Source: Aedes albopictus
Taxonomy: Eukaryota > Arthropoda > Insecta > Diptera > Culicidae
Assembly: GCF_035046485.1 (NCBI RefSeq)
Contig: NC_085136.1
Span: 292,989,080 to 293,053,079, forward strand
Reading direction: 5' to 3'
Length of the DNA stretch: 64,000 nucleotides
Shown here piece after piece: positions 52,875 through 63,029 of this stretch. Made by a program: the position numbers and the translations under genes. The notes beneath the pieces were generated by a model. It worked only from the letters and a program-made list of their open reading frames with translations, did not search any database and had not been told where the DNA came from. The stretch's first letter is position 1. The number at the start of each line of letters is the position of its first letter.

Positions 52875-53075
52875 AGACTTCTCCTTTTCTTCTTTTTGTT
52901 GTTGTCTGTATTAACCAGGCTAAAACCCTAGGCTAGTTCATCTCGGGACCCACGTTTTTTTTCCTTACTGAAGGAAGAACTCACACTCTTTGAGTTTGTC
53001 GGGAATGGGATTCGAACCCTGGTCCTCGGCCTTATAGTCACGGGCCTGACCCATCACACCAGATCCGCTCCTTGA
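52875..53075 (-). mobile_element. tRNA-derived SINE with strong box B
   Basis: On the minus strand a box A-like TGGTGTGATGGG (53054-53065 region) is followed by a perfect box B GGGTTCGAATCCC (about 53010-53022). An ORF-less body then ends in AACAACAAAAAGAAG. It is a different family from Feilai. Confidence 0.75.
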
Positions 53076-53440
53076 GGAGTTTCTTTAAGTATTGCTTCAT
53101 AAATTCCCTAAGGAATTCTTCCAGAAATTACATCTGAACCTACTGGAATTTCTCCTGGGTTTCCTTGCGGAATTTTTTCTGGAGACCCTTCTGAGATTAT
53201 TCCAAGATTTTTTTTCCAGGACTCTTTCATGAAAACTTTCCGGATTTTTTTTTTCAGAAATTGCAGCAGGGATTACCTAGAACTTCATCCAGAATTGCTC
53301 CAGGAATTTCATCCATGATTGCTTCAATAATTTCTTCTGGCATTGCTCAAAGCATTTCCTCATGAGATCCTTCTAAAATTTTGCGAGGAAATCCTTTCGG
53401 GAAACCAAAAGGAATACTATCCGTTGCCGTTCAATTTTTT
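53076..53440. repeat. Degenerate 'GAAATTCCTTCAG' tract
   Basis: Diverged short repeat on the plus strand. No gene. Confidence 0.6.
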
Positions 53441-53489
53441 TTCCAGATTTTTGACAAAAATATACCTTTTACTACAATGCCGTTTTCAC

Positions 53490-54230
53490 AGCTCACAAGA
53501 CCTTTTCCAGAGTGTCATCTGGTCTTTGTTCTGAAGCTCCTCCAAATCTTGTCGTTAAAACCATTCAAACATTGTCCAGAGAATTCGTCGATCCTTTGGG
53601 GCTGGAGGATATTATCCTGGCGGTGTAACCCGAACTTACAAACGTGTTCGGGAACAGGGAGGAAAAACAATCTTGGAAGGTGGAATTTTGTTATGAAGGT
53701 CTTTGAGACCCTCATCGAATCCTCCTCCAAAGTTTAGTCATGTAAACCGCCTAATCCAGAAAAATCAAGGTCTTATTCTAGTAGATTTTATTCTGAACAC
53801 TTGCACGACCTTGCCAAGGAGGTTATTCAGAATTGGTCTTAAAACTTTTCTACATCGTGCCCAGAAAGTCTCCCAGACTTCGTGCTGAAAGTCCTGCATT
53901 GCCGTAATTCTGCAAAGTGACATAAATGCCATTCCAAATTTCGACGTCTTTTGGTATATATCTGGTCAAATAATAACACTATAGTATATCTTGCCCAGAG
54001 AATCCTTCTTACTTCGTTCCAAAGCTCCTCAACACTTTGTCTTAGAAACCACCCACAGCTTATCCAGATCATTCCCTTGACTTCATTCAAACCTGAATCG
54101 GAGAAACTGAAGCTCTGAAGACCTTCCAAACCGTAGTTCGGAAATCATCCAGACTTCGCCATTGAAAGCCCTCAAGGTCTTGTCCAAAGAGTCTGTTATT
54201 ATTCGTTCTGAAAGCCTCACAAATGAAAAC
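53490..54230. repeat. Degenerate 'CCTTGTCCAGAGAATC' tract
   Basis: Repeated diverged words CTTGTCCAGA, AGACTTCG and TCTGAAAGTCCTCC mark a second short-repeat family, also seen at 35330-35480 and 35640-35815. No coding evidence. Confidence 0.6.
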
Positions 54231-54319
54231 ACTCTAGTCGACTTAAGATCGAGTGTATCGAGTTCTTTTTTACTTGGACGGGTAAGTATCGCGATTGAAT
54301 TATGTGCTATAGTGTAATG

Positions 54320-54515
54320 GAGTTCGGTTTCTTACATCAACAGGCGACGGAGACATTTGGGGAGCTCCGTAGCTTTGAGGAATAAGAAGCGTTCGTCTTA
54401 CGGATTGGAAGTCGTCGGTTGGATTCCCACCGGAGCAAGTTAATTTTTTTTTCGCAATTCCAATTTTAAATTGTTAATCGAACACGTGCTTTTGTTGTGT
54501 GCATTGACGTCAAAT
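54320..54515 (+). mobile_element. tRNA-headed SINE, family A copy 1
   Basis: Contains a box B-like GGTTGGATTCCC followed by ACCGGAGCA and a tail (AACACGTGCTTTTGTTGTGTG) shared with copies at 57880-58025 and 58350-59110. Box A is poorly preserved. Confidence 0.6.
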
Positions 54516-54519
54516 CATT

Positions 54520-55596
54520 TCAAACATACTGCGCTTTTCCCTTTGGGTGTACTATACAATCACCTACTCTAAGAACCGATGTGCCCTGCAGACACAAACA
54601 AAACGAAAGTTCTTGATGGCAGGCGGCTGTGGCAGCTCGAAACACCAGTATTTCTTCAAACGAATTAAAGTTGTTTCGGTGGTAGAAGCTAACTTTTTAT
54701 TTTTGTCGGTGCCGAATGGGAAAATTGCTTCCCACAAGCTCCGGCATGCCATCGAAAATATCCACTTTGAAACCGAAATGACATTGATGTTTCGTGGAAA
54801 TGGGTGACGCCGTATTTTTTTGCGGGGCAAAAATGTAACGCAACGTAACTTGTGATGAATTGGCTATTGAGGAACGCTTTTGAAGCATGAAGAGTGGGAG
54901 AGAGAGTGAGAAGTGTTCTGGGAAATATGCTCGAAGTGCTTGAAATTCTTGCTAAACTGTTTGGCAATGAAATATGGGAATGAAATGCAGAGATTCTAAA
55001 TAACAGCCAACGAACCGAACAAAGTTTGAAACTGTTTGAAAGACAACTGCCGAAGCTTCGTTGTTGTTCATGTTTACAACTTATTTATCTCTCCCATTAG
55101 CAGTTTATGCTTCTCGGTCACGAATTCCGAACAATTAGTGAAAAGTTTTCCGTTCAACTGAATTACCGCTCATTACCGTTCGTTTACAGCCGAATCAAAT
55201 CAGATAATCAGATGCAAACCTAACCAAATTTTCCACTTCCAAAAACGAACTGTTGAACTACTAAAACAACGTCCCGTCCAAAACTTTTGTCGAGCGCTCC
55301 CATCCGGAACCATCAGCAATTTGTAGCCAACGGGAAATTTGCTTATCTAACAGTTTCCTGCCCAGAACAGTAGGGAAAAGTTGTCCACCATCATCAATTT
55401 CGTGCCACCCACCTGCCAATTGCCTTGCAGAATCGGAAAAGTTCCTCTTGGTTCGAAATTCTGGCGTTCTAGCGATTTCTAAAATTTTGGGCATATCTGC
55501 GTCCTTTGGGGAAATACTGAGGTGCACGCATGTTAGAGTTTCTTAACGTTTCACTCACTGCTACTTACTTTCCGCGTCGAATAACGTACTCCCGGC
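54520..55596. other. Unclassified 1.1-kb stretch
   Basis: The open stretches here (86-96 codons, both strands) overlap one another and show no recognisable domain. Composition is less repetitive than the neighbours. It ends at the target duplicate of the ORF1-only element. Confidence 0.4.
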
Positions 55597-55771
55597 AAGG
55601 TATCTTCCGTGGTTCGCTTTGTGCCACCGACAAACACAGTCGAGTGCAAATGTGCTCCGCGCGTCTGCTATCTAGGTAGTCAAAAAGTGCTTTGTGCTCG
55701 GTCGTTCGCTTCACACTGTGTCAGTGCAGGTGGCTTTGGATATCATCGTTGGAGATAATTATATTATCAGA

Positions 55772-56737
55772 ATGGATGGATTGGTAGTCAACACCGTCCA
55801 GTTCCGATTCCCGTCGTCTAGTCCACGACCATCGTGGCCAGAAATTGCGTCATTCCTGAAGCAACTGGATGTCGATTTGGCTAAGCTGGAAACGGCTTAC
55901 AAAACGTCGCAAGACCGTTCACTTTTTGTGAAATTTACTTCGCCGGAGGCGATGAAAGAGGCGCTAGAGAAGAATATGGAGCCAAGAAGATTTGTTTATG
56001 CCAGTGGAACATCAGTGGAAGTGCGAATGGCAATCTCAGGCCGAAATGCTTGCTACGTTAGGATCTTTGATTTGCCACCGGAATTAAGCGACGAATGTCT
56101 CGCTTTGGCTCTCGGAGACTACGGCAAAGTGGAGTGGATAACTCGTGAAAAATTCCCTGCGAATCTTGGTTTAGACCATTTGTACACCGGGGTCAGGGGT
56201 GTATATATGGATGTGGAAAAGGATATTCCCCCGAGCATCGTTGTTGGGAACCGAAAAGGCCAAGTTTTCTACGACGGATTGAAGGATGTGTGCTTCTTGT
56301 GCCGAGGTGTTGGACATCGGAAAAAATCCTGCCCCCAGCGTCAGGTACGAAATAAACCGGAAGGTAGAAATGTTCCGCAGTCCACTTCATATGCAGCGAT
56401 TGTGTCTGGACAGGGAGCCGTACCGGAGGAACAACAACCAACGGAATTGGTTGAAGACGTAATTGAGGTTCTGGATGAAGATGTGCTGGATTCACCAGGG
56501 GAAACAGAGAGCGAAGAGCAATGGCAGACAGTTGCTTGCAGCAGCCGAGCAGAACAAGAAAAGGAAATACGACGGAAAGAAGCCATAGAGGAATTGACCG
56601 AAGTTGCAAAGGCTTTTGGAGAGGCAATAACGAGACAGAATGCAAGTCAGCGGCGAGCTCAATTTGCATCTGCAGGATCTGGTTCGAAGGAGCATTCGCG
56701 TCCCAAAAAGTTGTGCGCTCGGCGATCCAACTATTGA
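55772..56737 (+). CDS. Gag-like ORF1 protein with single CCHC knuckle
   Basis: 322 residues from the ATG at 55772 (MDGLVVNTVQF). In-frame codons extend upstream to 55694 but without ATG. Order: an alpha/beta N-terminal domain (about 1-85, FVKFTSPEAMKEALEKN), then an RRM-like second domain (about 88-175, CYVRIFDLPPELSDECLALA). A CX2CX4HX4C knuckle follows (CFLCRGVGHRKKSC, about residue 175), then an acidic linker and a Lys/Arg- and Gln-rich tail. This order is typical of LINE ORF1 (gag) proteins, which coat element RNA in cytoplasmic particles. The frame is fully open with no RT downstream, so it either acts in trans with another LINE or is a relic protected by recency. Confidence 0.87.
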   Translation: MDGLVVNTVQFRFPSSSPRPSWPEIASFLKQLDVDLAKLETAYKTSQDRSLFVKFTSPEAMKEALEKNMEPRRFVYASGTSVEVRMAISGRNACYVRIFDLPPELSDECLALALGDYGKVEWITREKFPANLGLDHLYTGVRGVYMDVEKDIPPSIVVGNRKGQVFYDGLKDVCFLCRGVGHRKKSCPQRQVRNKPEGRNVPQSTSYAAIVSGQGAVPEEQQPTELVEDVIEVLDEDVLDSPGETESEEQWQTVACSSRAEQEKEIRRKEAIEELTEVAKAFGEAITRQNASQRRAQFASAGSGSKEHSRPKKLCARRSNY

Positions 56738-56827
56738 TTTTATTTTGATGTAATTAGAATAATTATAAACTTATTCGTGTAGAATCTCGGCTCGGTAGAG
56801 TTTTTAGCTAAACATTTGAGCCTTCCA

Positions 56828-56833
56828 AATAAA
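56828..56833 (+). terminator. Polyadenylation signal AATAAA
   Basis: A canonical signal 10 bases upstream of the A run (56844-56857), at the expected distance for a processed transcript. Confidence 0.85.
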
Positions 56834-56874
56834 CAAACTAGTTAAAAAAAAAAAAAAGGTATCTTCCGAAACTA

Positions 56875-57147
56875 CACAGATCGAAAAAAGAGTGTAAAGT
56901 TCTGTGACATATGATGCACATAATTGGAGCGTGGGATATCACAGAAGTTTACATGACATATCATGTAAAAGTCATAAAATATCATGTAAAATTCCATTAT
57001 ATGTCATGTAATTCAGCATGACTCTGAGTGTTTACATGACATATAACACAAATTTGCATGATATATCATGTAAATCATCATAACACTAATTTTACATGAC
57101 TGAAATGAAGTTTACATGACGTGTAAATCTCATTATTTTTATCTGTG
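56875..57147. mobile_element. MITE built of ACATGA(T/C)AT palindromic repeats
   Basis: The ends CACAGAT and ATCTGTG lie inside TA dinucleotides (56873-56874, 57148-57149). The interior is a series of at least eight TTACATGACATATCATGT-like words in alternating orientation. It is non-coding. The TA target suggests Tc1/mariner-type mobilisation, which is inference. Confidence 0.8.
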
Positions 57148-57149
57148 TA

Positions 57150-57880
57150 GCTGCGCTCACGTCACAGTTTACTTTTCAGCATCATAGGAAAACATACGGA
57201 TAAGTGCAAGTAACTGATCTATTTGATTCATAGTATGTAATTTACAATGTTCCAATGCTTTTCGATGATAACGTTTTAACCGTGAATGGTCCAAATCAGT
57301 CAAATTTCCTTCAATTCCATTATTTTTCTTCCTGTCAAATCATCGACAACTACCAAAATAATGGGAAAACTTAGTCGGAGGAGTGGGAGCTCTGACGGTT
57401 GCCCGCAGGGGCAAATGAGTTTCCTGCTACTGCCTGTTGAAGGGAAGTAACGGGCTCCCGCCCAACCATTGCTGCTACTGGGCGCCCTTTCCCTTTCCGG
57501 CAAGGTCTAATTTCCCAAAACAGTAAAAACAACTTCTAGAAGTTGAAACATTCATTAACGATACCAGCTCGATAGCCGGCCGCGCGCACCAGCACCACAT
57601 TTTATTCCCATTCTGGTGCTTAATGCTTTCGTTGAAGCTTTTCGAAAGAAACGTCATTTGGCTTTAATTGTGATGTAATTTGGTTGCCGACCGCTTTTCT
57701 TGTTTTTAATTCTGATACCCAGGATGTTGGATCCGAGTTGTGTGATTGTATTGAAAAAGCAGCTTAACTAGTATGGGGGATTTCGAGATCAAATAGATCT
57801 CTGGGTTGATATGAACAGCTCCTGTTATTATTATTATAAACAATTTAACGTTTGATATTATCAACAACAGAACGTTTGAT
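57150..57880. other. Unclassified 0.7-kb stretch
   Basis: Open stretches of 67 codons or fewer with no recognisable domain. No inverted termini seen. Confidence 0.4.
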
Positions 57881-58025
57881 TGCTCTGAAATTCATACACG
57901 CAACATACTTTGAGACTTGAATTATGAAAATAAATTCACATGCTCCGGTGGAAATCGAACCCACGACTCCCAATTCACTAGACGAGCGCTCCTTTCCTCC
58001 ATGTTACAGAGCCACTTGACCATCT
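57880..58025 (-). mobile_element. tRNA-headed SINE, family A copy 2
   Basis: On the minus strand: a GGCTCTGTAACATGGAGG head, then GGGAGTCGTGGGTTCGATTTCC (box B GGTTCGATTTC), ACCGGAGCATGTGAATTT and a body shared with the copy at 58350-59110. Box B is nearly canonical. Confidence 0.7.
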
Positions 58026-58064
58026 CCGTCCCCTGAAGGCAAAAAACTGAACTCGATTTCACTA

Positions 58065-58227
58065 AGGGGCTGTCCATAAACCACGTGGTCATGAGGAGGG
58101 GGGGTTCGGCCGATGACCATTTTGTATGGACAAATAAAATTTTTTGTATGGACTAATGACCACGGGGGGGGGGGGGGGGGGTTGAAAAGTCCCAAAAAAA
58201 TGACCACGTGGTTTATGGACAGCCCCT
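58065..58227. mobile_element. 163-bp MITE with ~30-bp perfect ends
   Basis: AGGGGCTGTCCATAAACCAC at the left and its inverse at the right, with complementarity continuing through CACGTGGTCAT. A G-run (about 58165-58181) sits inside. The target duplication is unclear. It has no coding sequence. Confidence 0.9.
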
Positions 58228-58393
58228 AATACACATGGGTTATTCCTTTTCGCAATCCAAATCTTCTTCGGATGGATTTAGCTGAGCATCTACACGTTTC
58301 TATTGTTTGCAATGTGTATGTATGTCAGAGCGGAAGAGGAATTATTTTCGAAGCTTGGAGGAAAGATGCGCCCGTCTAGCAAATTGGGAGTCG

Positions 58394-58730
58394 CACGCTC
58401 TGTCCAAAGGGGAGTATTATGAAAATCGAATGTACCTCAAATGTTATTCCATATGATCTTGGCTATGGACCTCTAGTTTCAGAAAATGTGCGGTTTAAAA
58501 TATTTCATCTTGGGTTTTTTGATATTTTTGATTTTTTTCCTACTTTCCCATACAAATATCGAAAAAAGTTATTTTAAGGTCAATTTCGTCCCATATAAAA
58601 ATGTATGAGAAAAAAAAAATAAGATGGATTATTTTAAACCATACATTTTCTGAATCTAGAGGTCCAAAAATATGATTCTTGCGAATAAATGAGGTACATT
58701 CACTTTTCATAATACTTTGGACATAGCGTG
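58394..58730. mobile_element. 337-bp MITE, 5-bp duplication, inside SINE copy 3
   Basis: CACGCTCTGTCCAAAG faces CTTTGGACATAGCGTG, with arms complementary for about 110 bp. AGTCG is duplicated on both sides (58389-58393, 58731-58735). Like the element at 28174 it combines CAC… ends with a 5-bp duplication, but the ends do not carry the full CACWATG, so a Transib link is only a possibility. Confidence 0.85.
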
Positions 58731-58740
58731 AGTCGTGGGG

Positions 58741-59003
58741 TCTCCAGTTAACCTAGTGGATAAAGCTATGGATTGCCAATCCGGAGACGGTGGGTTCGAT
58801 TCTCATTCCGGTCCGGCAAATTTTCTCGACTCCCTGGGCATAGTGTATCATTGAACTTGTCTCACAATATACAAATTCATGCAATGGCAGGAAAAGGAAG
58901 CCCTTCAATTAAAAACTGTGGAAAAGCTCAAAGAACATTAAGTTGAAGCGAGGCAGGCCAAGTCCCAGTGGGGACGTAGAGTCATAATGAAGAAGAAGAA
59001 GAA
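58741..59003 (+). mobile_element. Feilai-related SINE with intact Pol III boxes
   Basis: Box A TTAACCTAGTGGATAAAGC (58748-58766) and perfect box B GGTTCGATTC (about 58794-58803) are followed by an unrelated body. The last 60 bp (CCAAGTCCCAGTGGGGACGT then AAGAAGAAGAAG) is shared with the Feilai copies at 5871 and 41157. The head differs from theirs. The shared 3' end suggests one LINE recognises both. It is inserted in SINE copy 3. Confidence 0.8.
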
Positions 59004-59166
59004 GGGTTCGATTCGCACCGGAGCACGTAGATTTCTTCTCATAATTCAAGTCTCAATTTGTGCATCAAACACGTGTGTCTGTTGTGTGTGTGAATACCAG
59101 AGCGATCAAATGTTGTAATTTCCACTTGGCTGGGTTAGCCTGAGCAAAAATCGAGAAATTGACAAT

Positions 59167-59439
59167 TGAGGGGGTTAGAAGCAAAGGGGTGTATGTGACA
59201 AAATCCCACTTTCGAGTAAATGAGGTTTAAAGTTTTTGGCCAATTTTTCATCCCATACAAAATGTATGGAGTTTCAAAATCAACCCAATTTTCTCTGATT
59301 TATTGTAATTTTTCCAATCATCGTAGAAACAATCTTAAAAAAGTTCCGGAAAGCTTAAAATCTGAAGAATTTTATCATATGCTCAGCTCAAAATCGACAA
59401 AATGGTCACTTACACCCCTTTGATTCTGGGCCCCTCAAT
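59167..59439. mobile_element. MITE with ~34-bp terminal inverted repeats, copy 2
   Basis: Same family as 8124-8392. Left end ATTGAGGGGGTTAGAAGCAA, right end CCCCTTTGATTCTGGGCCCCTCAAT. A short open frame in each copy (about 60-67 codons) is conserved in the two copies only as shared ancestry. Confidence 0.8.
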
Positions 59440-59556
59440 TTAAAGCAGCATTTTTGCAACAAAAAAATAATCTATAACATTTTGACCTTCTTTCAGTCTT
59501 GAGCATTTATGGTATTGTAGAAGGCTGTTGCGTTTAAGTTTGTAATAGTTAGAAAT

Positions 59557-60060
59557 GTGCCCCATAGCATTAGAAATTCCTAGACCAAATTCAAGCTATG
59601 TAAGCAACCAACGCTGCGAACAAAAAGGCAATCCGCCAGAAAAAATACGATTACAGGATTGACTGATGGACCAGAAAAATAATGAATCCTAAACGGAAAA
59701 ATTGGAACCCTTCAAATGCACCGTGACCCACGTTGGGTGACACAATACGGACAACTTACAGAACCCTACAAATGCTCGTTTTATTTTCCATATCGGGCCC
59801 CACGTTTGTGAACTAGATACGAAAAAAATGGAACATTACAAATGCACAAACACAAACATGCAACACAGAACATAAATTTTGCCCAGTTATCTAAATAGAT
59901 AACATAGTCCAATCCCAGGATAACGAGGTTTCATTATTTTTCTTGGTCCATCAGTCAATCCTGTAATCGTATTTTTTCTGGCTGATTGCCTTTTTGTTCG
60001 TTGCGTTGGTTGCTTACTTAACTTGAATTAGGTCTAGGAATTTCAAATCCTATGGGGCAC
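59557..60060. mobile_element. Palindromic MITE with ~125-bp inverted repeats
   Basis: GTGCCCCATAGCATTAGAAA at the left faces its inverse ending GGGGCAC at the right. The arms stay complementary through the AAAATACGATTACAGGATTG region. The core (59690-59925) contains repeated CTACAAATGC / CATTACAAATGC words. No coding sequence. Confidence 0.87.
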
Positions 60061-60424
60061 CCAGATTCGGGCCACAAGACCGTCTACATTTTGATGTCCG
60101 TGCTAGGGGACGATTTGCGCGTCTTGTACTTGATTGTTGCCCGAAACGGTCTGAGCACTACAAATGCTAATTAAATACTAGGGACAGATCCACTAACCAG
60201 AGTATAACGTATAGCACAAACTAACAAAACGTACACAAATAAATACAAACGTAACAAGGCCTATGTGCCATCGATTTGAACCTAAAAAATGCCGAGTATT
60301 CTGGTCGAAACGTCAGGAATGTGAACGAAATTCTGTCTTGACTAAAGGACTGAGAAAGCCATTGGCCCTTTTCCTTCTATTGACACAATTATTTATTTTT
60401 TTTGTTATGTCTGCGCTGCCATGA
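60061..60424. other. Unclassified spacer up to the assembly gap
   Basis: Mixed sequence, no open frame of note and no repeats recognised. The sequence stops at the N run. Confidence 0.4.
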
Positions 60425-60924
60425 NNNNNNNNNNNNNNNNNNNNNNNNNNNNNNNNNNNNNNNNNNNNNNNNNNNNNNNNNNNNNNNNNNNNNNNNNNNN
60501 NNNNNNNNNNNNNNNNNNNNNNNNNNNNNNNNNNNNNNNNNNNNNNNNNNNNNNNNNNNNNNNNNNNNNNNNNNNNNNNNNNNNNNNNNNNNNNNNNNNN
60601 NNNNNNNNNNNNNNNNNNNNNNNNNNNNNNNNNNNNNNNNNNNNNNNNNNNNNNNNNNNNNNNNNNNNNNNNNNNNNNNNNNNNNNNNNNNNNNNNNNNN
60701 NNNNNNNNNNNNNNNNNNNNNNNNNNNNNNNNNNNNNNNNNNNNNNNNNNNNNNNNNNNNNNNNNNNNNNNNNNNNNNNNNNNNNNNNNNNNNNNNNNNN
60801 NNNNNNNNNNNNNNNNNNNNNNNNNNNNNNNNNNNNNNNNNNNNNNNNNNNNNNNNNNNNNNNNNNNNNNNNNNNNNNNNNNNNNNNNNNNNNNNNNNNN
60901 NNNNNNNNNNNNNNNNNNNNNNNN
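60425..60924. other. Assembly gap (500 N)
   Basis: Exactly 500 unknown bases, a length often used as a placeholder. Frames crossing it are meaningless. Confidence 1.
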
Positions 60925-61794
60925 GTGGAGGTGATGCTGCGTTGTTCTATAACTCACTACGCTTTTCGGAATAGTTGCGGTAATGTTATTCGTTCGATTG
61001 TTTGAATCGTCGGTCGCCGGCGGCAGCAGTAGTGTTCGGAGTGGTTTTCGGGATATTTCTACAACGGAAACAACAGGTATGCGAGCGGGCTGAAAATTGA
61101 TGATGATGATGTTGATGGTGCGGTAAATGAAGTGAGAATTATGGAAACGGTTGTCAGTTGATCGAAGAATGGATTACTAACAGAGCAGTGCATCACCCGA
61201 ATAATCATTAGAAGCCACAAGGCCAAAAATTAGACCTCGATTACCACCTGTCGATAGTAGCGAAGTTTAAGATCTTTTCGGATTATAAACCATCACAAGG
61301 GCTATACTGGGCTTGGTCTTGATATATTCATAACCAATCTGTCTGCCAGTTTCCCCATCTTCATCTCGCAGGGCTACGAACCTTTCAAGGTTACTCAGAC
61401 TAAAATATAAATCAAAGTTGTTGAAAAATAAACAAAAAAATATAAGCCGTTCACTGAAATGGAAACATTTATTTAGATTCACATCATCGTGCGCTTCATA
61501 CAAAGTAACTGTCGCATTGAGGTTGCGGTCTACACTATGTCTACATATGTCCAAAGGATTATTAGCGATTATTGGTTACCCTTTGGTGCAGAGCTGCCAT
61601 TCTTGGTGTAGTTACCTGCACACTGTTCGCCACCCATTACATATTACATTTCAGCGTGGTTTCACTCTTTCCTCTATACTAATCAATAGAGTGCCTGGGC
61701 GTGTATTGAATATATTCAGTAGACAGCCCTGAGAAGATTAATAATTAGCTTAAGTGGTACTACTGGGGGACTGCGACCTCCCTCACCAGGCTTC
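60925..61794. other. Unclassified stretch after the gap
   Basis: Short open stretches on both strands (95 codons at 61267-61554 minus, 104 codons at 61418-61732 plus) overlap each other. They show no recognisable domain. Confidence 0.4.
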
Positions 61795-62640
61795 TGTTCA
61801 CTTTGGACCTTCCCGATATCCTCTTTCGAAGTCAAGCACTCGGATCCCACCTAGTGCATGGCCGTGATCGGGAACTTCAACCTCAACACCTCGTCGTAAA
61901 TGGCATTTCATAACACCGGACCCTGGATGTAAGCTTGCAGGACTCTTGACGTTATATGAAAGCACTTCCGACACTCCTTTGTGGCGTAAACTAGTACTCA
62001 ATTCTGGAAGTAACTTCCGAGAATCTTTCATTGGTACCCGAGTATGGCCCAGACGCAGGAGTATATCGGCAATAGCTGGCCAACTGGCGCTATTAAACGC
62101 ATTCCTTACATCTAGAGTCACTACTGCACAGTAGTGAATACCCCTTCTTTTTCGCTGGAGAGCTATCTAGGCGGTTTTTGTAACCGACAGGATACCGTCT
62201 ACGATTGACTTCCCCTTCCGGAAGCCGAACTGGCTGTTTTAGAGACCATTTACACCGACGGTGTGCCTCATTATTCTATCGAGGATGATTTATTCGAGCA
62301 CCTTCCCCGGTCTATATGCCGACGAGTCTCCGGGTGGTTTCCCATCCTTTGGCAATAGAACCAGGCTCTGCCTCTTCCGAACTTCTGGGAAAACTACCTC
62401 GTCCAGGCAGGCATTTCGGCATAGCAGGGCTGCAAATCTCGGGAGCCTCTGCCATAGCTACTCCGTCCGGACTTGAGGCCTTACCTACGCTAAGGGACTT
62501 TGCTATCCCCGCCAGTTGCTCATTAGTGATCCTCCTCATCGCCATCCCTAGTCCCCAGCTGTCCTATGAAAGGAGACCAAGGACTAGGATCATGACGCGG
62601 AGAAAGCCACTCGATGATCCCCACTAAAATCTCTGGAGAC
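61795..62640 (-). pseudogene. R1/LOA-like LINE reverse transcriptase remnant
   Basis: Minus-strand fragments in several frames. KASSPDGVAMAEAPE (about 62445-62490) stands for the KAPGPDG motif; PVRLPEGEV (about 62200) for QFGFRKGK; TLDVRNAFNSASWPAI (about 62070-62118) is the motif A region with the catalytic Asp. PASLHPGSGVM (about 61920) stands for the GVPQGS motif B. It ends before the FADD box, at about 61800. Many stops and frameshifts, so dead and 3'-truncated. Confidence 0.75.
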
Positions 62641-63029
62641 TGCTCTATAGGAGACATTACAGCTGTTGTCTTGATCATCACGATCCTGTAGGCTTCATCC
62701 CACGGATTCGCAATGGCACTCTAACAGAGACCCTCAAAGGAGGCCTTTTTGCTTGCTCTTATCTCAGTCTTCAGCCGCCGTTCGTTTCGCTCTTCCTCTG
62801 ATCGTGCTCGCTGCATCTGCTGCCAAGCCCGTAGGCAGGCGCGGAGCAGGTCCATAATCGCTTGAGTCCATCAGTACGCTAGTCTCCCATTTTTAGGGTA
62901 GGCTTGGCTAGGCATGACCGATTCGTAAGTACTCGAGAGCACCGCTACCAGCTCGTCGCCGTCTAAGCCGAGTAGGTTTCGCACACGGCGAAGCGCTTCC
63001 CTAAATACCCCTTCGTTAAAGGATGATGT
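62641..63029 (-). pseudogene. Interdomain region of R1/LOA-like LINE
   Basis: The region between endonuclease and RT, too decayed for motif calls beyond occasional Arg/Glu-rich words. Included for continuity. Confidence 0.5.

Larger units (their letters stand above)
55610..56855 (+). mobile_element. Retroposed ORF1-only element with poly(A) and target duplications
   Basis: A perfect 13-bp duplication AAGGTATCTTCCG flanks it (55597-55609 and 56856-56868). Between them lie a 5' leader, one open gag-like ORF, an AATAAA at 56828-56833 and a 12-14-base A tail ending at about 56857. There is no endonuclease or RT. This has the form of a complete mRNA inserted by LINE machinery: either an ORF1-only LINE (comparable in layout to half-LINE families) or a retrocopy of a gag-derived cellular gene. 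Confidence 0.87.
58350..59110 (+). mobile_element. tRNA-headed SINE, family A copy 3, split by two later insertions
   Basis: The head GCGCCCGTCTAGCAAATTGGG ends at 58393 and box B/body resume at 59004 (GGTTCGATTCGCACCGGAGCA). In between lie a MITE with AGTCG duplications and a Feilai-type SINE. Ignoring these, the sequence matches copy 2 (57880-58025). Confidence 0.75.

Noticed and set aside
54547..55527. Small host genes (86-96 codon frames)
   Set aside because: Overlapping frames on both strands, no domain, and no splice or start context that singles one out.
60313..61005. Open frames across the N run
   Set aside because: The unknown bases cannot be translated; the apparent frames are artefacts.
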